64,000 nucleotides of DNA from CAVXJN01 sp963773585 (GCA_963773585.1 CAVZBR010000005.1:186001-250000), one strand, 5' to 3'. Counted from the stretch's first letter, positions 7,834 to 17,417 are shown. The notes: a model not told the origin generated them from the sequence alone. Numbers and translations: made by a program.

Positions 7834-7903
7834 ATGTCTCGCAGCAGGTTAAAAGAAGATCGCAACATGTTGATTTTGCGCGTTTCTACTCACGTCTCAT
7901 ATG

Positions 7904-8878
7904 TTATCGGCCAGCGTCGGTGTTTTTCAAGGGCACAAACACCGATTCCAGGATCGCTTGCGGGCTCACTGCAGTATGCAGCAAACGCCGTGCTTCGCCT
8001 AGCCGGTCCAACTGCGCGAACAGTGTCCGACGTGGTATACAACGGGCAATGGCTTCCAGCTCCGCAGTACGATCGACGTTCTCCAGCCGTGGCGGTTCGG
8101 CGGCAGCTTGGAGGCGAATCAGGTCACAGGTCCAGCCGCCGATCCACGCCAAGCCATTGGCCATATCCAGACCGTGCCATTTGCCTGCCAACTGTATCGG
8201 ATCTTCGCGGTCGCGGACCAAGGCTGCCAAGTCTGCGAAAAGCGCAGCGCGCTGTTCCAGCCCCCCCTCTTCGGCTAGGCGACGCCCTGCCAGCGGCGCA
8301 CCGTTCGCGACTGCCAACAAGGCTACCGGGTCCGATCCGAACTGCGCCAACCAGCCTTCCGCCACCCCTCTGTCCGGCAGTGGAAAAGCGAGCCGCTGGC
8401 AGCGGCTGCGCACCGTTGGCGGTAACCGGCCGGGCTGCGCAGACACAAGCAACAATACCGTGTCTGCACCGGGTTCTTCGAGGGTCTTTAGCAGACTGTT
8501 GGCCGCCTCGATATTCATGCGCTCGGCTGGCGTGATCACGGCGACCCGGTACCCTCCGAATTGACTCTTGGCAGCCAGCCGGGCGCTGAGCGTGCGTATC
8601 TGATCGACCCGGATGACTTTGCGGTCCTCTTCCGGGCTGATCTGCTGCAGGTCCGGATGAGTCCCAGCCGCAACCAAATGGCAAGCTTGGCAAGTTCCGC
8701 AAGGATTGCCGCCGGCGTCCGGGGTGCGGCACAAAAGAGACTGCGCAAACTGATTTGCGAACTCCTTCTTCCCCGTACCGGCGGGCCCGTGCAATAGCAG
8801 CCCATGGGGCAGACGGCCGGCGCGCACACGTTCCTGTAGCGCCTGCCACTGCTCGATCTGCCAGGGAAAAACCGTCAT
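7904..8878 (-). CDS. holB: DNA polymerase III delta' subunit
   Basis: 324 aa clamp-loader subunit. A P-loop-like GPAGTGKKE (31-39) is followed by the four-Cys zinc module C50/C60/C63/C66. Sensor-like segments follow (NSLLKTLEEPG, TVRSRCQRL). The N-terminus (FPWQIEQWQAL) is normal. The ATG overlaps the tmk stop by four bases, as in other gammaproteobacteria, indicating translational coupling. Confidence 0.93.
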   Translation of the reverse strand: MTVFPWQIEQWQALQERVRAGRLPHGLLLHGPAGTGKKEFANQFAQSLLCRTPDAGGNPCGTCQACHLVAAGTHPDLQQISPEEDRKVIRVDQIRTLSARLAAKSQFGGYRVAVITPAERMNIEAANSLLKTLEEPGADTVLLLVSAQPGRLPPTVRSRCQRLAFPLPDRGVAEGWLAQFGSDPVALLAVANGAPLAGRRLAEEGGLEQRAALFADLAALVRDREDPIQLAGKWHGLDMANGLAWIGGWTCDLIRLQAAAEPPRLENVDRTAELEAIARCIPRRTLFAQLDRLGEARRLLHTAVSPQAILESVFVPLKNTDAGR

Positions 8879-9519
8879 TTCCGCCCCGGTCCCGAAGGCG
8901 CGCCCAGAAACTCATTCAACGCCTTTTTGATCTGTGCCTGCACGCGGGCCAGGGACTTGCCCGCATCGATGATGCGGTAGCGCTCCGGGCACATGCTTGC
9001 CCGGGCCAGGTAAGTGCCGCGTACACGCTCGAAAAAATCGATCTGTTGACGTTCGAATCGGTCCGGCGAGCTGCGTTTGCCCGCGCGTGTCATACCGACG
9101 TCGACTCGCACATCCAACAAGAGCGTCAGATCGGGGCGCAGTGGACCCTGCACCCACTCCTCCAACTGGGCGACCCGTTCCTTGGCGATGCCGCGGCCGC
9201 CACCCTGGTACGCGTATGTCGCATCGGTGAAGCGATCGCACAATACCCATTTGCCCGCGGCCAACGCCGGGCGAATGACTTTGGCCAGATGTTCCGCCCG
9301 CGCCGCGAATACCAGCAACAACTCGGTATCGTCGGCCATACCGTCGTGTCGACTTCCCAACAGCAATTCCCGCACCTGTTCGCCCAGCGCCGTGCCGCCG
9401 GGCTCGCGAGTGAGCAGGACATCTTTGCCTGCTTTTCGCAGCAAAGACTCGATGAATGATACGTTCGTAGACTTGCCCGCGCCTTCGGAACCTTCGACGG
9501 TAATGAAGAATCCCGTCAT
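8875..9519 (-). CDS. tmk: Thymidylate kinase
   Basis: 214 aa; phosphorylates dTMP to dTDP. P-loop GSEGAGKST (10-18), the DR motif in LCDRFTDATYAYQGGGRGI, and a LID region with Arg and Lys (RAGKRSSPDRFERQ). Length is typical. It overlaps mltG upstream and holB downstream by four bases each, so the three genes form a tight translational chain. Confidence 0.95.
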   Translation of the reverse strand: MTGFFITVEGSEGAGKSTNVSFIESLLRKAGKDVLLTREPGGTALGEQVRELLLGSRHDGMADDTELLLVFAARAEHLAKVIRPALAAGKWVLCDRFTDATYAYQGGGRGIAKERVAQLEEWVQGPLRPDLTLLLDVRVDVGMTRAGKRSSPDRFERQQIDFFERVRGTYLARASMCPERYRIIDAGKSLARVQAQIKKALNEFLGAPSGPGRK

Positions 9520-10568
9520 TGTGCTTCCTCTGTTTTGTTCTTCAAATTCGAGCCGGAGGCGGTGCCGCCCAATTGGTATTTGGCCACCGCCCGATTGTGC
9601 TGCGCGAGCGTTGCGGAAAAAGCATGGGTACCGTCGCCTTTCGAGACAAAGAACAAAGCATCGCCGTCTGCCGGGTGCAAGGCCGCATGAATGGACTCGG
9701 CACTCGGCAGCGCGATCGGTGTCGGTGGCAATCCAGCACGGGTATAGGTGTTATACGGCGTGTCGCGACGCAGGTCGCTGCGCCGGATGTTGCCGTTGTA
9801 ACGGTCGCCCATGCCGTAGATCACGGTCGGATCGGTCTGCAATCGTATGCCCTTGGCCAATCGCCTCACGAATACGCCGGCGATCCGGGCACGTTCCTGC
9901 TCCACTGCAGTTTCCTTTTCCACGATTGAAGCGAGAATGAGCGCCTCATAGGGCGATTCCAACGGCAGTCCTTGTTCGCGCTCAGCCCACTCGCGGGCCA
10001 GATGTTGCGCCATCGCGTCGTAGGCGCGGCGCAGGAAGTTCAGTTCGCTTGCGCCTTTCGGAAAGTGATATGTCTCCGGTAGAAACCGGCCTTCAGGATG
10101 CTCGCCGGCATGGCCGAGTTTTTCCATGAGCTGTGAATCGCTCAGGTTTTCGAGATCGTGATTCAGTGCAGCGTCTTCCGCCAATGCTTGGCGCAATTGT
10201 GCAAATGTCCAACCCTCGACGATCGTGAACGAATGCAACCGCACGCGTCCTGCAATCATCATGTTCAGTAATGCGCGGGGAGTGGTATCGGGGCCGATCT
10301 GGTATTCACCGGCTTGAATATGCTGGGACTTGTTTTCCAATCGACCGAGCCACACCAGATATGCCGGCGTGCGCAGCGCGCCGCGCTGCGCCAGTTCGTT
10401 CGCGACCGCATGCAACGTCATCCCCGGCTCGACCATGAGGTCCATTCCTTCAGCGCCCACGGTAAGCGGGGTGTGCAAGAACGCACGATAATCCAACACC
10501 ACCCAGCCTGCAGCCAGACTGGCAAACACCACCACTACAGCCACCACTTTTCCCAGGAACCGCGACAT
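9516..10568 (-). CDS. mltG: Endolytic murein transglycosylase MltG
   Basis: 350 aa, one N-terminal membrane anchor (about 7-25) with the enzyme in the periplasm. A LysM-like segment precedes the YceG domain. The catalytic Glu is E217 in ILASIVEKET, equivalent to E218 of E. coli. It cleaves nascent glycan strands and is thought to terminate them. It sits between pabC (three-base gap) and tmk (overlap), the classical order. Confidence 0.93.
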   Translation of the reverse strand: MSRFLGKVVAVVVVFASLAAGWVVLDYRAFLHTPLTVGAEGMDLMVEPGMTLHAVANELAQRGALRTPAYLVWLGRLENKSQHIQAGEYQIGPDTTPRALLNMMIAGRVRLHSFTIVEGWTFAQLRQALAEDAALNHDLENLSDSQLMEKLGHAGEHPEGRFLPETYHFPKGASELNFLRRAYDAMAQHLAREWAEREQGLPLESPYEALILASIVEKETAVEQERARIAGVFVRRLAKGIRLQTDPTVIYGMGDRYNGNIRRSDLRRDTPYNTYTRAGLPPTPIALPSAESIHAALHPADGDALFFVSKGDGTHAFSATLAQHNRAVAKYQLGGTASGSNLKNKTEEAQ

Positions 10569-10571
10569 GGA

Positions 10572-11378
10572 TCAATCCCGTTCCAATTGCTGAGCGAAAA
10601 AGCGCGTTAGTTCTCCAGGAGACCACCGCCGGTTTTCGAGGGAGCGTACCGGCCAGACGCCGTTCACGCTGTTACACACGAACACTTCGTCCGCGTCCAG
10701 CAGATCCTGAGGTGTGGTTGCAGTCACGGTGCAGCAGACATCGTGGCTGCGCGCGAGCTCCAATATGCGCTCCCGCGCGATGCCGGCGATGCCGCAATTG
10801 CCCAGATCGGGCGTGCGCAGACAGTGGTCGCGCACCAGAAACACGTTACTCATGGTGGCACTGACCAGACGGCCTTCGAGATCACAGACGAATCCTTCGG
10901 CAATATCCCGATCCTGCCATTCGCGGCGGGCCAGGACCTGGTCGAGACGATTCAAATGTTTGATGCCCGCGAGAGTCGGATTCAGGCCAAGCCGATGTGT
11001 GCACCAGCGGGTACGGACCCCGGCTTCACGATAACAATCGGGATATTCCGGCGCTGGATAGCGGGCGACGATTCGGGTTGGCACGCCGGCTCCGTGGGGG
11101 GCGTAGCCACGGCCGCCGGGACCTCGGGTCCAGATGACCTTGAGCACCGCGCGCTCGGCGCCGACGCACACGCGCCGCGCTTCGTCGGCCAAGGTTGCGA
11201 AATCCGGCAGCGGCAACCCTAATTTCTCGCAGCCAACGCCCAACCGCGCCATATGTCGCTCCCACTGGAGCGGATGCTGCGCGCGCACAGCGATGGTTTC
11301 GAACAGCCCGTCTCCATAGTGAAGACCCCGATCGCGCGGATCGATCCGCCCCTCCCGGTCGCCGTTGATCAATATCAT
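10572..11378 (-). CDS. pabC: Aminodeoxychorismate lyase
   Basis: 268 aa, PLP fold-type IV. Converts 4-amino-4-deoxychorismate to p-aminobenzoate and pyruvate for folate. N-terminal LINGDREGRIDPRDRGLHYGD and the PLP lysine in AGIKHLNRLDQ are characteristic. The start is placed at the ATG ending at 11378, which gives the family N-terminus (MILING) and has AGGGG 9-13 bases upstream. The longer open frame upstream has no homologous sequence. A separate promoter candidate lies at 11567-11595, implying a leader of about 180 bases. Confidence 0.9.
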   Translation of the reverse strand: MILINGDREGRIDPRDRGLHYGDGLFETIAVRAQHPLQWERHMARLGVGCEKLGLPLPDFATLADEARRVCVGAERAVLKVIWTRGPGGRGYAPHGAGVPTRIVARYPAPEYPDCYREAGVRTRWCTHRLGLNPTLAGIKHLNRLDQVLARREWQDRDIAEGFVCDLEGRLVSATMSNVFLVRDHCLRTPDLGNCGIAGIARERILELARSHDVCCTVTATTPQDLLDADEVFVCNSVNGVWPVRSLENRRWSPGELTRFFAQQLERD

Positions 11379-11748
11379 CGGTAACAGACCCCTGGCCAGA
11401 TCCGCCGTCTGCACGCGCATATCAACGCTTGTGCCCACGAGGGACCGCGCTCGCGGTCGCAAACACCTGCGTCGAGCGCAAGTGCATGGATCTTTGGCCG
11501 GTCGGCGTGGGGATTCGATGCCATGCGTTACCTGTCGGAGTCCCAAGTCATGCAGTTCGATGACCTAGTGTAAGCACCCGAACGTCGCGCTCCAACCCGA
11601 ACTTGCGTTGCGGGGCTGCACCAGCGTTGCCGCCCGGCGGGGCGGAACCGCGGGTCGAGTGTGCATCGGGTATTGCGTGGCGCGAGGGGTGGCGGAGCGG
11701 TGTCACAGACGGTGGCCAGCGCTGCTCCGGCCTGATGGCAAACAGTGC
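11379..11748 (-). other. 370-base gap between fabF and pabC
   Basis: No gene with a convincing start, ribosome-binding site or recognisable product was found on either strand. It contains a promoter candidate for pabC (11567-11595) and a GC-rich inverted repeat near 11628-11644 without a T-tract. The size of the gap suggests pabC, mltG, tmk and holB can be expressed independently of the fab genes. Confidence 0.5.
11567..11595 (-). promoter_or_regulatory. Candidate promoter for pabC-mltG-tmk-holB
   Basis: Minus-strand TTGGAG (11590-11595), a 17-base spacer and TACACT (11567-11572), each 4 of 6. The predicted leader to the pabC ATG is about 180 bases. It is the best match in the gap, but unproven. 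Confidence 0.35.
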
Positions 11749-12990
11749 TCAGTTCAAACGCCGGAAGACCAGCGTTCCGTTCGTACCCCCGAATCCGAAG
11801 GAGTTGGACAATACGATATCGATTTTCATTTCCCGAGCCGTATGGGGCACGAAATCCAGATCGCATTCCGGGTCCTGATTTTCGAGATTGATGGTCGGCG
11901 GTGCGACCTGGTCGCGGATCGCAAGCGCACTGAATACGGCTTCGATGCCACCGGCAGCGCCGAGTAAGTGACCCGTCATGGATTTCGTAGAACTGACGGC
12001 AAGTTTGTACGCATGTTTGCCGAATGCGCCTTTGACCGCCTCGCATTCGGCCTTGTCGCCTGCCGGCGTCGAGGTGCCGTGTGCGTTGATGTAATCCACC
12101 GCACTGGCATCGATACCGGCATCCCGCAACGCATGCAGCATGCAGCGCTTGGCGCCCTCGCCGCCCGCCGGCGGTTGGGTCATATGAAAGGCATCGCCGC
12201 TCATACCGAAACCCGCCAGTTCGGCGTAGATTTGGGCGCCGCGCCGTTTGGCATGGTCGTATTCCTCCAGCACCAGTACGCCGGCGCCATCGCCGAGAAC
12301 GAAGCCGTCCCGATCCTTGTCCCACGGCCGGCTGGCGTGTTCCGGGTCGTCGTTGCGGGTGGAAAGCGCCCGGGCGGCTGCAAAACCGCCGAGACTCGTG
12401 GGTGTGGTTGCCATTTCGGCACCGCCGGCCACCATCACGTCGGCGTCGCCGTAGCTGATGATTCGTGCTGCTTCCCCGATATTATGCGTGCCGGTCGTAC
12501 ACGCCGTGACGATCGCAATGTTCGGGCCCTTGAGTCCATGCTGGATCGACAAGTTGCCCGAGATCATATTGATGATGCTCTGGGGGACGAAAAACGGAGA
12601 AATCTTGCGCGGGCCGCCCTTCAGAAATGAATCGTAACCGCCTTCAATTGATGAAATACCGCCGATTCCGGAACCAATCGCAACTCCGATCCGATCTGCA
12701 TTCTCTTCGTTCGCCTGCAGGCCGGCATCTGCAATCGCCTGGCAACCGGCGGCGATCCCATAGTGAATAAACGGGTCCATCTTTTTGACGTCTTTCGCCG
12801 CGATGTAGTCCTGCGGATTGAAGTCGCGAATCGCGCCGCCGAAACGGCTGGCGAAGTTGCTGACATCGAAGCTCGTGATGGGCCCTATGCCGCTTTTTCC
12901 CGCCAGCACGTTTTCCCACGCGTCGGCAACACTGTTGCCGACCGGAGAGATGATGCCCAGGCCGGTGATGACGACACGTCGCTTCGTCAA
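11749..12990 (-). CDS. fabF: Beta-ketoacyl-ACP synthase II
   Basis: 413 aa condensing enzyme of fatty-acid elongation. The nucleophile is C164 in IVTACTTGTHN, and the two histidines lie in NAHGTSTPAGD and SMTGHLLGAAGG. Length is typical. It lies 85 bases after acpP, with a strong terminator hairpin between them. In this cluster it supplies long acyl-ACP chains, which would also include the 3-hydroxyacyl-ACP used by RpfF, since elongation passes through that intermediate. Confidence 0.96.
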   Translation of the reverse strand: MTKRRVVITGLGIISPVGNSVADAWENVLAGKSGIGPITSFDVSNFASRFGGAIRDFNPQDYIAAKDVKKMDPFIHYGIAAGCQAIADAGLQANEENADRIGVAIGSGIGGISSIEGGYDSFLKGGPRKISPFFVPQSIINMISGNLSIQHGLKGPNIAIVTACTTGTHNIGEAARIISYGDADVMVAGGAEMATTPTSLGGFAAARALSTRNDDPEHASRPWDKDRDGFVLGDGAGVLVLEEYDHAKRRGAQIYAELAGFGMSGDAFHMTQPPAGGEGAKRCMLHALRDAGIDASAVDYINAHGTSTPAGDKAECEAVKGAFGKHAYKLAVSSTKSMTGHLLGAAGGIEAVFSALAIRDQVAPPTINLENQDPECDLDFVPHTAREMKIDIVLSNSFGFGGTNGTLVFRRLN

Positions 12991-13019
12991 AGCTTCGATC
13001 CTCTCTGTTTCGAAAAGGC

Positions 13020-13060
13020 AAAAAGAAAAGGCCGCACGCCCGCAACGGCTGAGCGGCCCT
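13020..13060 (-). terminator. Rho-independent terminator or attenuator between acpP and fabF
   Basis: Read on the minus strand: 8-bp arms AGGGCCGC and GCGGCCTT (13053-13060 with 13028-13035, one G-U pair), a 17-base loop, then TTTTCTTTTT-like sequence down to about 13018. It lies 15 bases past the acpP stop. It should produce abundant short acpP mRNA with reduced read-through into fabF. Confidence 0.8.
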
Positions 13061-13075
13061 GGGGTTGACCAGCGC

Positions 13076-13318
13076 TTAGTTCAAATGACCATTTACGTAG
13101 TCAATGGCCTGTTGAACGGTCGTAATCTTTTCGGCCTCTTCGTCCGGAATTTCACAGTCGAAGGCCTCTTCCAGCGCCATGACCAGTTCCACGGTGTCCA
13201 ACGAGTCGGCGCCCAGATCATCGACGAATGAAGAGTCATTCTTGACTTCATCCGCGTTCACTCCGAGTTGCTCGACGATGATCTCTTTTACGCGCGCCTC
13301 GACATCGACATTACTCAT
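13076..13318 (-). CDS. acpP: Acyl carrier protein
   Basis: 80 aa, strongly acidic. The phosphopantetheine attachment Ser is S39 in GADSLDTVELVMALEE. A GAGGATGAG ribosome-binding region precedes the ATG. It carries acyl chains for all Fab enzymes, for PlsX and, by family knowledge, for RpfF. It appears to be an independently boosted cistron: an upstream promoter candidate and a downstream terminator flank it. Confidence 0.97.
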   Translation of the reverse strand: MSNVDVEARVKEIIVEQLGVNADEVKNDSSFVDDLGADSLDTVELVMALEEAFDCEIPDEEAEKITTVQQAIDYVNGHLN

Positions 13319-13371
13319 AATCGACTCATCCTCTGTTCGTTTCGGTGCAGGTCATGCTGTCTGCGGCCGGT

Positions 13372-13400
13372 ATTGTATTGAAATTACACAGGTCATGCCA
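13372..13400 (-). promoter_or_regulatory. Candidate internal promoter for acpP
   Basis: Minus-strand TGGCAT (13395-13400), 17 bases and TACAAT (13372-13377; 5 of 6 at -10). It would give a leader of about 47 bases. It lies in the 270-base gap between fabG and acpP, which otherwise holds nothing recognised. Confidence 0.4.
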
Positions 13401-13588
13401 CAACAAAACCACGTTTCGGCGACTGCGTCACACGCCGCTTCGTGGATAAAAAGTGTCTAAATTACAAGGCCCTGAGCCAGCGACTTCAACTGAACTGAAC
13501 ATCCGGTCGAAATCCAATCCTATTTCGAAATTCCGCCACCGATCGATTCGAGCAAGATGCCACCGAATCAAATCGTGCATCGCCAGGA

Positions 13589-14332
13589 CTAGTTCATAAA
13601 CATGCCGCCGTTCACGTGCAACGTCTCACCGGTAATATAGCCGGCCTGTGGCGACGCCAGGAACGAAACCGCGTGGGCAATCTCCTCGGTTCGTCCAAGC
13701 CGGTTCAACGGGATCTGCCCCAGCAATGCACCGCGCTGGTCTTCGGCCAGGGAACGGGTCATATCGGTATCGATAAAGCCTGGCGCGACACAATTCACGG
13801 TAATGCCGCGCGAACCTACTTCCCGCGCCAAGGACTTGGAGAATCCGGCCACACCGGCCTTTGCGGCAGCATAATTGGCTTGGCCGGCGTTGCCCGATTC
13901 ACCAACCACAGACGTGATATTGATGATCCTTCCGCGGCGCATTTTCATCATCCCGCGCAGGCACGCTTTGCTCAGCCGATAGACCGAAGTCAGATTGGTA
14001 TCGAGAATCGACTGCCATTCCTCGTCCTTCATTCGCATCAGCAAATTATCGCGCGTGATACCGGCATTGTTTACCAGTACGCTGACGATCCCGAATTCGC
14101 TCTCGATCGATTTGACCAGATCGGCGACTGCATCCGGCTGCGTAACGTCAAGAACCATGCCTCGGCCTTTGGCTCCGGAGTCCTGGAGATAAGCGCCGAT
14201 CGACTGTGCACCGCTTTCGGTGGTTGCGGTTCCAATAACCGTCGCACCGCGCTGCGCCAGTTCCTGGGCGATCGCTTTGCCAATCCCCCGACTGGCGCCG
14301 GTGACCAATGCTATTTCGCTTTCCAGATCCAC
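13589..14332 (-). CDS. fabG: 3-oxoacyl-ACP reductase
   Basis: 247 aa short-chain dehydrogenase using NADPH. Nucleotide motif TGASRGIG (11-18), NNAG near 88-91, and catalytic S141, Y154 and K158 (YAAAK). The C-terminal YITGETLHVNGGMFMN is standard for FabG. It reduces 3-oxoacyl-ACP to 3-hydroxyacyl-ACP, the class of intermediate that DSF synthases take. Ten bases separate it from fabD. Confidence 0.96.
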   Translation of the reverse strand: MDLESEIALVTGASRGIGKAIAQELAQRGATVIGTATTESGAQSIGAYLQDSGAKGRGMVLDVTQPDAVADLVKSIESEFGIVSVLVNNAGITRDNLLMRMKDEEWQSILDTNLTSVYRLSKACLRGMMKMRRGRIINITSVVGESGNAGQANYAAAKAGVAGFSKSLAREVGSRGITVNCVAPGFIDTDMTRSLAEDQRGALLGQIPLNRLGRTEEIAHAVSFLASPQAGYITGETLHVNGGMFMN

Positions 14333-14342
14333 GTGTCGCTCC

Positions 14343-15275
14343 TCAACTGATCTGTGCCAGGGCGCTGTCCAGGCTTTCCGGATCCTGCACAGGTAGTACC
14401 TTCATGGATTTCTCGATCCGGCGATTGAGCCCGGTCAGCACTTTGCCAGGCCCGCATTCCACCACGGTATCCACGCCATTCGCCGCCATGTGCAGAATCG
14501 TCTCCGACCACCGCACCGGATTGTACACTTGGCGCACGAGCGCTTCGCGGATGGATTGCGGTTCGGTGTGGGCGCGCACATCCCAGTTGTGAATCACGGG
14601 CGTGCGCGGCGGCGCGATTGCAGCTTCGGCGAGATATTCACCAAGTCGGTCTGCCGCGGGACGCATCAGGGCACAATGCGATGGCGCACTCACGGACAGA
14701 TGGATGGCGCGTTTCGCGCCGGCAGCTTTGGCTGCCTCGATCGCGCGGTCGACCGCAGCGCGATTGCCGGCGATCACCACCTGACCCGGCGAGTTGTAAT
14801 TAACCGGCTCCACCACTTCGCCTTGGGCCGCGGCGGCGCAGACTGACACCAACTGATCATCAGCCAAGCCCAGGATCGCCGCCATGGCGCCGGTACCCGC
14901 CGGCACCGCCTCCTGCATCAAGCGTCCGCGTTCGGCCACCAGCTTGACCGTGACTGCAAAATCCAGCGCTTGCGCGCACACCAGTGCGGTGTACTCACCA
15001 AGGCTGTGGCCGGCCAGGACTTCCGGCGCCGCGCCCTCCCGCTGCTGCCAGATCCGCCAAACGGAAACCCCGGCGGCAAGCATGGCCGGCTGGGTGATGT
15101 CGGTGCGATTGAGTTCGTGCTCCGGCCCTTCGGCGACCAGTTTCCACAGGTCCCGCCCAAGTGCATCCGACGCCTCGGCAAAAGTATCCTCCACTATGGG
15201 ATACTCCTGCGCCAGGGAACCCAGCATGCCGACCGCTTGCGAACCTTGACCGGGAAAAATGAATCCGAGCTTCAT
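14343..15275 (-). CDS. fabD: Malonyl-CoA:ACP transacylase
   Basis: 310 aa. Active-site S91 in AGHSLGEYTALV and His in SAPSHCALMRP; FPGQGSQ at the N-terminus. Transfers malonyl from CoA to ACP. It lies between fabH (44-base gap) and fabG in the conserved order. Confidence 0.96.
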   Translation of the reverse strand: MKLGFIFPGQGSQAVGMLGSLAQEYPIVEDTFAEASDALGRDLWKLVAEGPEHELNRTDITQPAMLAAGVSVWRIWQQREGAAPEVLAGHSLGEYTALVCAQALDFAVTVKLVAERGRLMQEAVPAGTGAMAAILGLADDQLVSVCAAAAQGEVVEPVNYNSPGQVVIAGNRAAVDRAIEAAKAAGAKRAIHLSVSAPSHCALMRPAADRLGEYLAEAAIAPPRTPVIHNWDVRAHTEPQSIREALVRQVYNPVRWSETILHMAANGVDTVVECGPGKVLTGLNRRIEKSMKVLPVQDPESLDSALAQIS

Positions 15276-15319
15276 GCCTAGTCCTTACGTGTCGTAGCTA
15301 CTTGTTCCGCTCGAGGCTC

Positions 15320-16288
15320 TCAGTACTGGAGCAAAACCGAGCCCCAGGTGAACCCACCGCCAAAGGCTTCCATCAGCAGCGTCTCGCCGCGTTTGACCCG
15401 TCCGTCTCTTACAGCGACATCGAGGGCCAACGGCACAGAGGCGGCAGAAGTATTACCGTGCTCGCCGACTGTCATCACTACTCGCTCCATCGGCATCTGC
15501 AGCTTGCGCGCCGTCGCGGCAATGATGCGGGTGTTGGCTTGATGCGGAATCAACCAGTCGATATCCGATTTCTTCAAGTGGTTGGCATGCAGAGTCTCGT
15601 CCACGATCCTGCCCAAAGTATTCACCGCCACCTTGAATACTTCGTTGCCTTTCATTTCGATGAACGCGTTTCCGGCACGAACGCGATCATAGCCCTCGGA
15701 AATGCCTGCGGGTACGGTCAACAGGTTTTCGAAACTTCCATCGGCGTGCAGATGACTCGATAGGATACCGGGCTCCTCGGATGCCTCTAGAACCACGGCG
15801 CCCGCGCCATCGCCGAACAATACGCAGGTGGTGCGATCGGTCCAATCGACAATGCGAGACAGCGTTTCCGCGCCGACCACCAACGCCCGTTTGGCGCTGC
15901 CGGTGCGGATGAATTTGTCCGCGATGCCGAGCGCGTACACGAACCCCGTGCACACGGCTTGGATGTCGAATGCGGCACAGCCGTGGATGTCCAGCCGTTG
16001 CTGCAGCAAACAGGCGGTACTGGGAAATACCCGATCAGGGGTCGTGGTAGCGACGATGATCAGATCGATGTCGGCGGGCTTGATCTGCGCAGCTTCTATG
16101 GCACTTCGCGCGGCGCGATCCGCGAGATCGCAGGTGGTTTCGCCCTCGCCGGCAACATGGCGCTTGCGGATTCCGGTTCGTTCCCGGATCCACTGGTCGC
16201 TGGTCTCGACCATCTTTTCCAGGTCCGCATTCGTGAGAACCTTTTCCGGAAGATATCCGCCGGTGCCGATGATACGCGCGTAGGTCAA
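15320..16288 (-). CDS. fabH: Beta-ketoacyl-ACP synthase III
   Basis: 322 aa initiating condensing enzyme. Nucleophile C113 in IQAVCTGFVYAL; catalytic His in LIPHQANTRII and Asn in GEHGNTSAASVP. It joins acetyl-CoA (or another starter) to malonyl-ACP. Its ATG overlaps the plsX stop by four bases. Pseudomonas aeruginosa lacks fabH at this place, so the cluster here is closer to the E. coli/Xanthomonas composition. Confidence 0.95.
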   Translation of the reverse strand: MTYARIIGTGGYLPEKVLTNADLEKMVETSDQWIRERTGIRKRHVAGEGETTCDLADRAARSAIEAAQIKPADIDLIIVATTTPDRVFPSTACLLQQRLDIHGCAAFDIQAVCTGFVYALGIADKFIRTGSAKRALVVGAETLSRIVDWTDRTTCVLFGDGAGAVVLEASEEPGILSSHLHADGSFENLLTVPAGISEGYDRVRAGNAFIEMKGNEVFKVAVNTLGRIVDETLHANHLKKSDIDWLIPHQANTRIIAATARKLQMPMERVVMTVGEHGNTSAASVPLALDVAVRDGRVKRGETLLMEAFGGGFTWGSVLLQY

Positions 16289-17316
16289 ACCGCTTGCCTT
16301 TCGGACAAGAGAGTTTCGAGATTGGCGTGGATCTTTTGCGGTACGTTTTTGCGCGCTTCCACCAACGCGATCTTGATCGCGTTGGCGAAGGCCAGTTCGT
16401 CCGCGCCCCCGTGACTTTTGATCACGATGCCGCGCAAACCGAGCAAGCTGGCGCCATTATAATGGCGTGGATCGATCTTGGTGCGAAAGGACTTCAGCAC
16501 CGGGGCCGCAAGCAGCGCCGCGAGTTTGGTAAACACATTGCGCGAGAATTCCCGCTTCATGTAATGGCCGATCATTTTCGCCACGCCTTCCGAGCTCTTC
16601 AGTGCCACGTTGCCGACGAATCCATCGCACACCACCACGTCGACATTGCTAGAGAATATACCGTCCCCTTCCACAAAACCGGTGTAATTGAGGTCGCTCG
16701 CCGCGAGGAGCTGGGCCGCCACTTTGACCCGTTCGTTACCCTTGATTTCTTCCTCGCCGATATTGAGCAGGCCGACCCTCGGGCGATCGATATTGTCGAC
16801 CGCGCTGGCCAGCACCGACCCCATTACCGCAAACTGGAACAGATGTTCGGAACTGCTATCGACATTGGCACCCAGGTCCAACACATAAGTATGGCCTTTG
16901 ATCGCAGGCATCATCGTACAGATGGCAGGCCGATCGATGCCGGGCAGCGTCTTCAGAACGAATCGCGCAGTTGCCATCAGCGCGCCGGTATTGCCGGCGC
17001 TGACGCACGCGTGCGCGGGGCCGTCGTTCACCAGGTTGATCGCCACCCGCATCGACGAATCTTTCTTGTTCCGCAGCGCATGGGAGGGCAGTTCGTTCAT
17101 TGCGACGGTTTGGGAAGCGTGCTGAATGCTGATGTTTGTTTCCGACGCCGCCCCAGCCGCCTCCAGGCGCTGTTCCAACTCATTCCGGTCGCCAACCAGG
17201 ATGAGCTTGACGCCGCCGTTTTGGCTGCGCAGAAAGCGCAAAGCGGCCGGCACCACGACCTCGGAGCCGTGGTCGCCGCCCATGGCGTCCAATGCAATGG
17301 TATGGCCTTCACTCAT
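16285..17316 (-). CDS. plsX: Phosphate acyltransferase PlsX
   Basis: 343 aa. Makes acyl-phosphate from acyl-ACP for phospholipid synthesis. N-terminal IALDAMGGDHGSEVVV and internal SAGNTGALMA and VVCDGFVGNVALK are PlsX signatures. The ATG ending at 17316 is chosen because it gives the normal N-terminus; an upstream ATG would add 33 unrelated residues. It follows rpmF after 101 bases. Confidence 0.94.
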   Translation of the reverse strand: MSEGHTIALDAMGGDHGSEVVVPAALRFLRSQNGGVKLILVGDRNELEQRLEAAGAASETNISIQHASQTVAMNELPSHALRNKKDSSMRVAINLVNDGPAHACVSAGNTGALMATARFVLKTLPGIDRPAICTMMPAIKGHTYVLDLGANVDSSSEHLFQFAVMGSVLASAVDNIDRPRVGLLNIGEEEIKGNERVKVAAQLLAASDLNYTGFVEGDGIFSSNVDVVVCDGFVGNVALKSSEGVAKMIGHYMKREFSRNVFTKLAALLAAPVLKSFRTKIDPRHYNGASLLGLRGIVIKSHGGADELAFANAIKIALVEARKNVPQKIHANLETLLSERQAV

Positions 17317-17417
17317 GTGATGCGCGGAACCTGCTCCCGCCGGGGCAGTCGTGTTCGAGGGAATTCGGGATGGACAATCGCATACGGCGCGAACCGAAGT
17401 CCACGCCGTTGGCACGA

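Noticed and set aside
11379..11546. N-terminal extension of pabC
   Set aside because: The 56 extra residues do not resemble the family; a good ribosome-binding site precedes the internal ATG at 11378.
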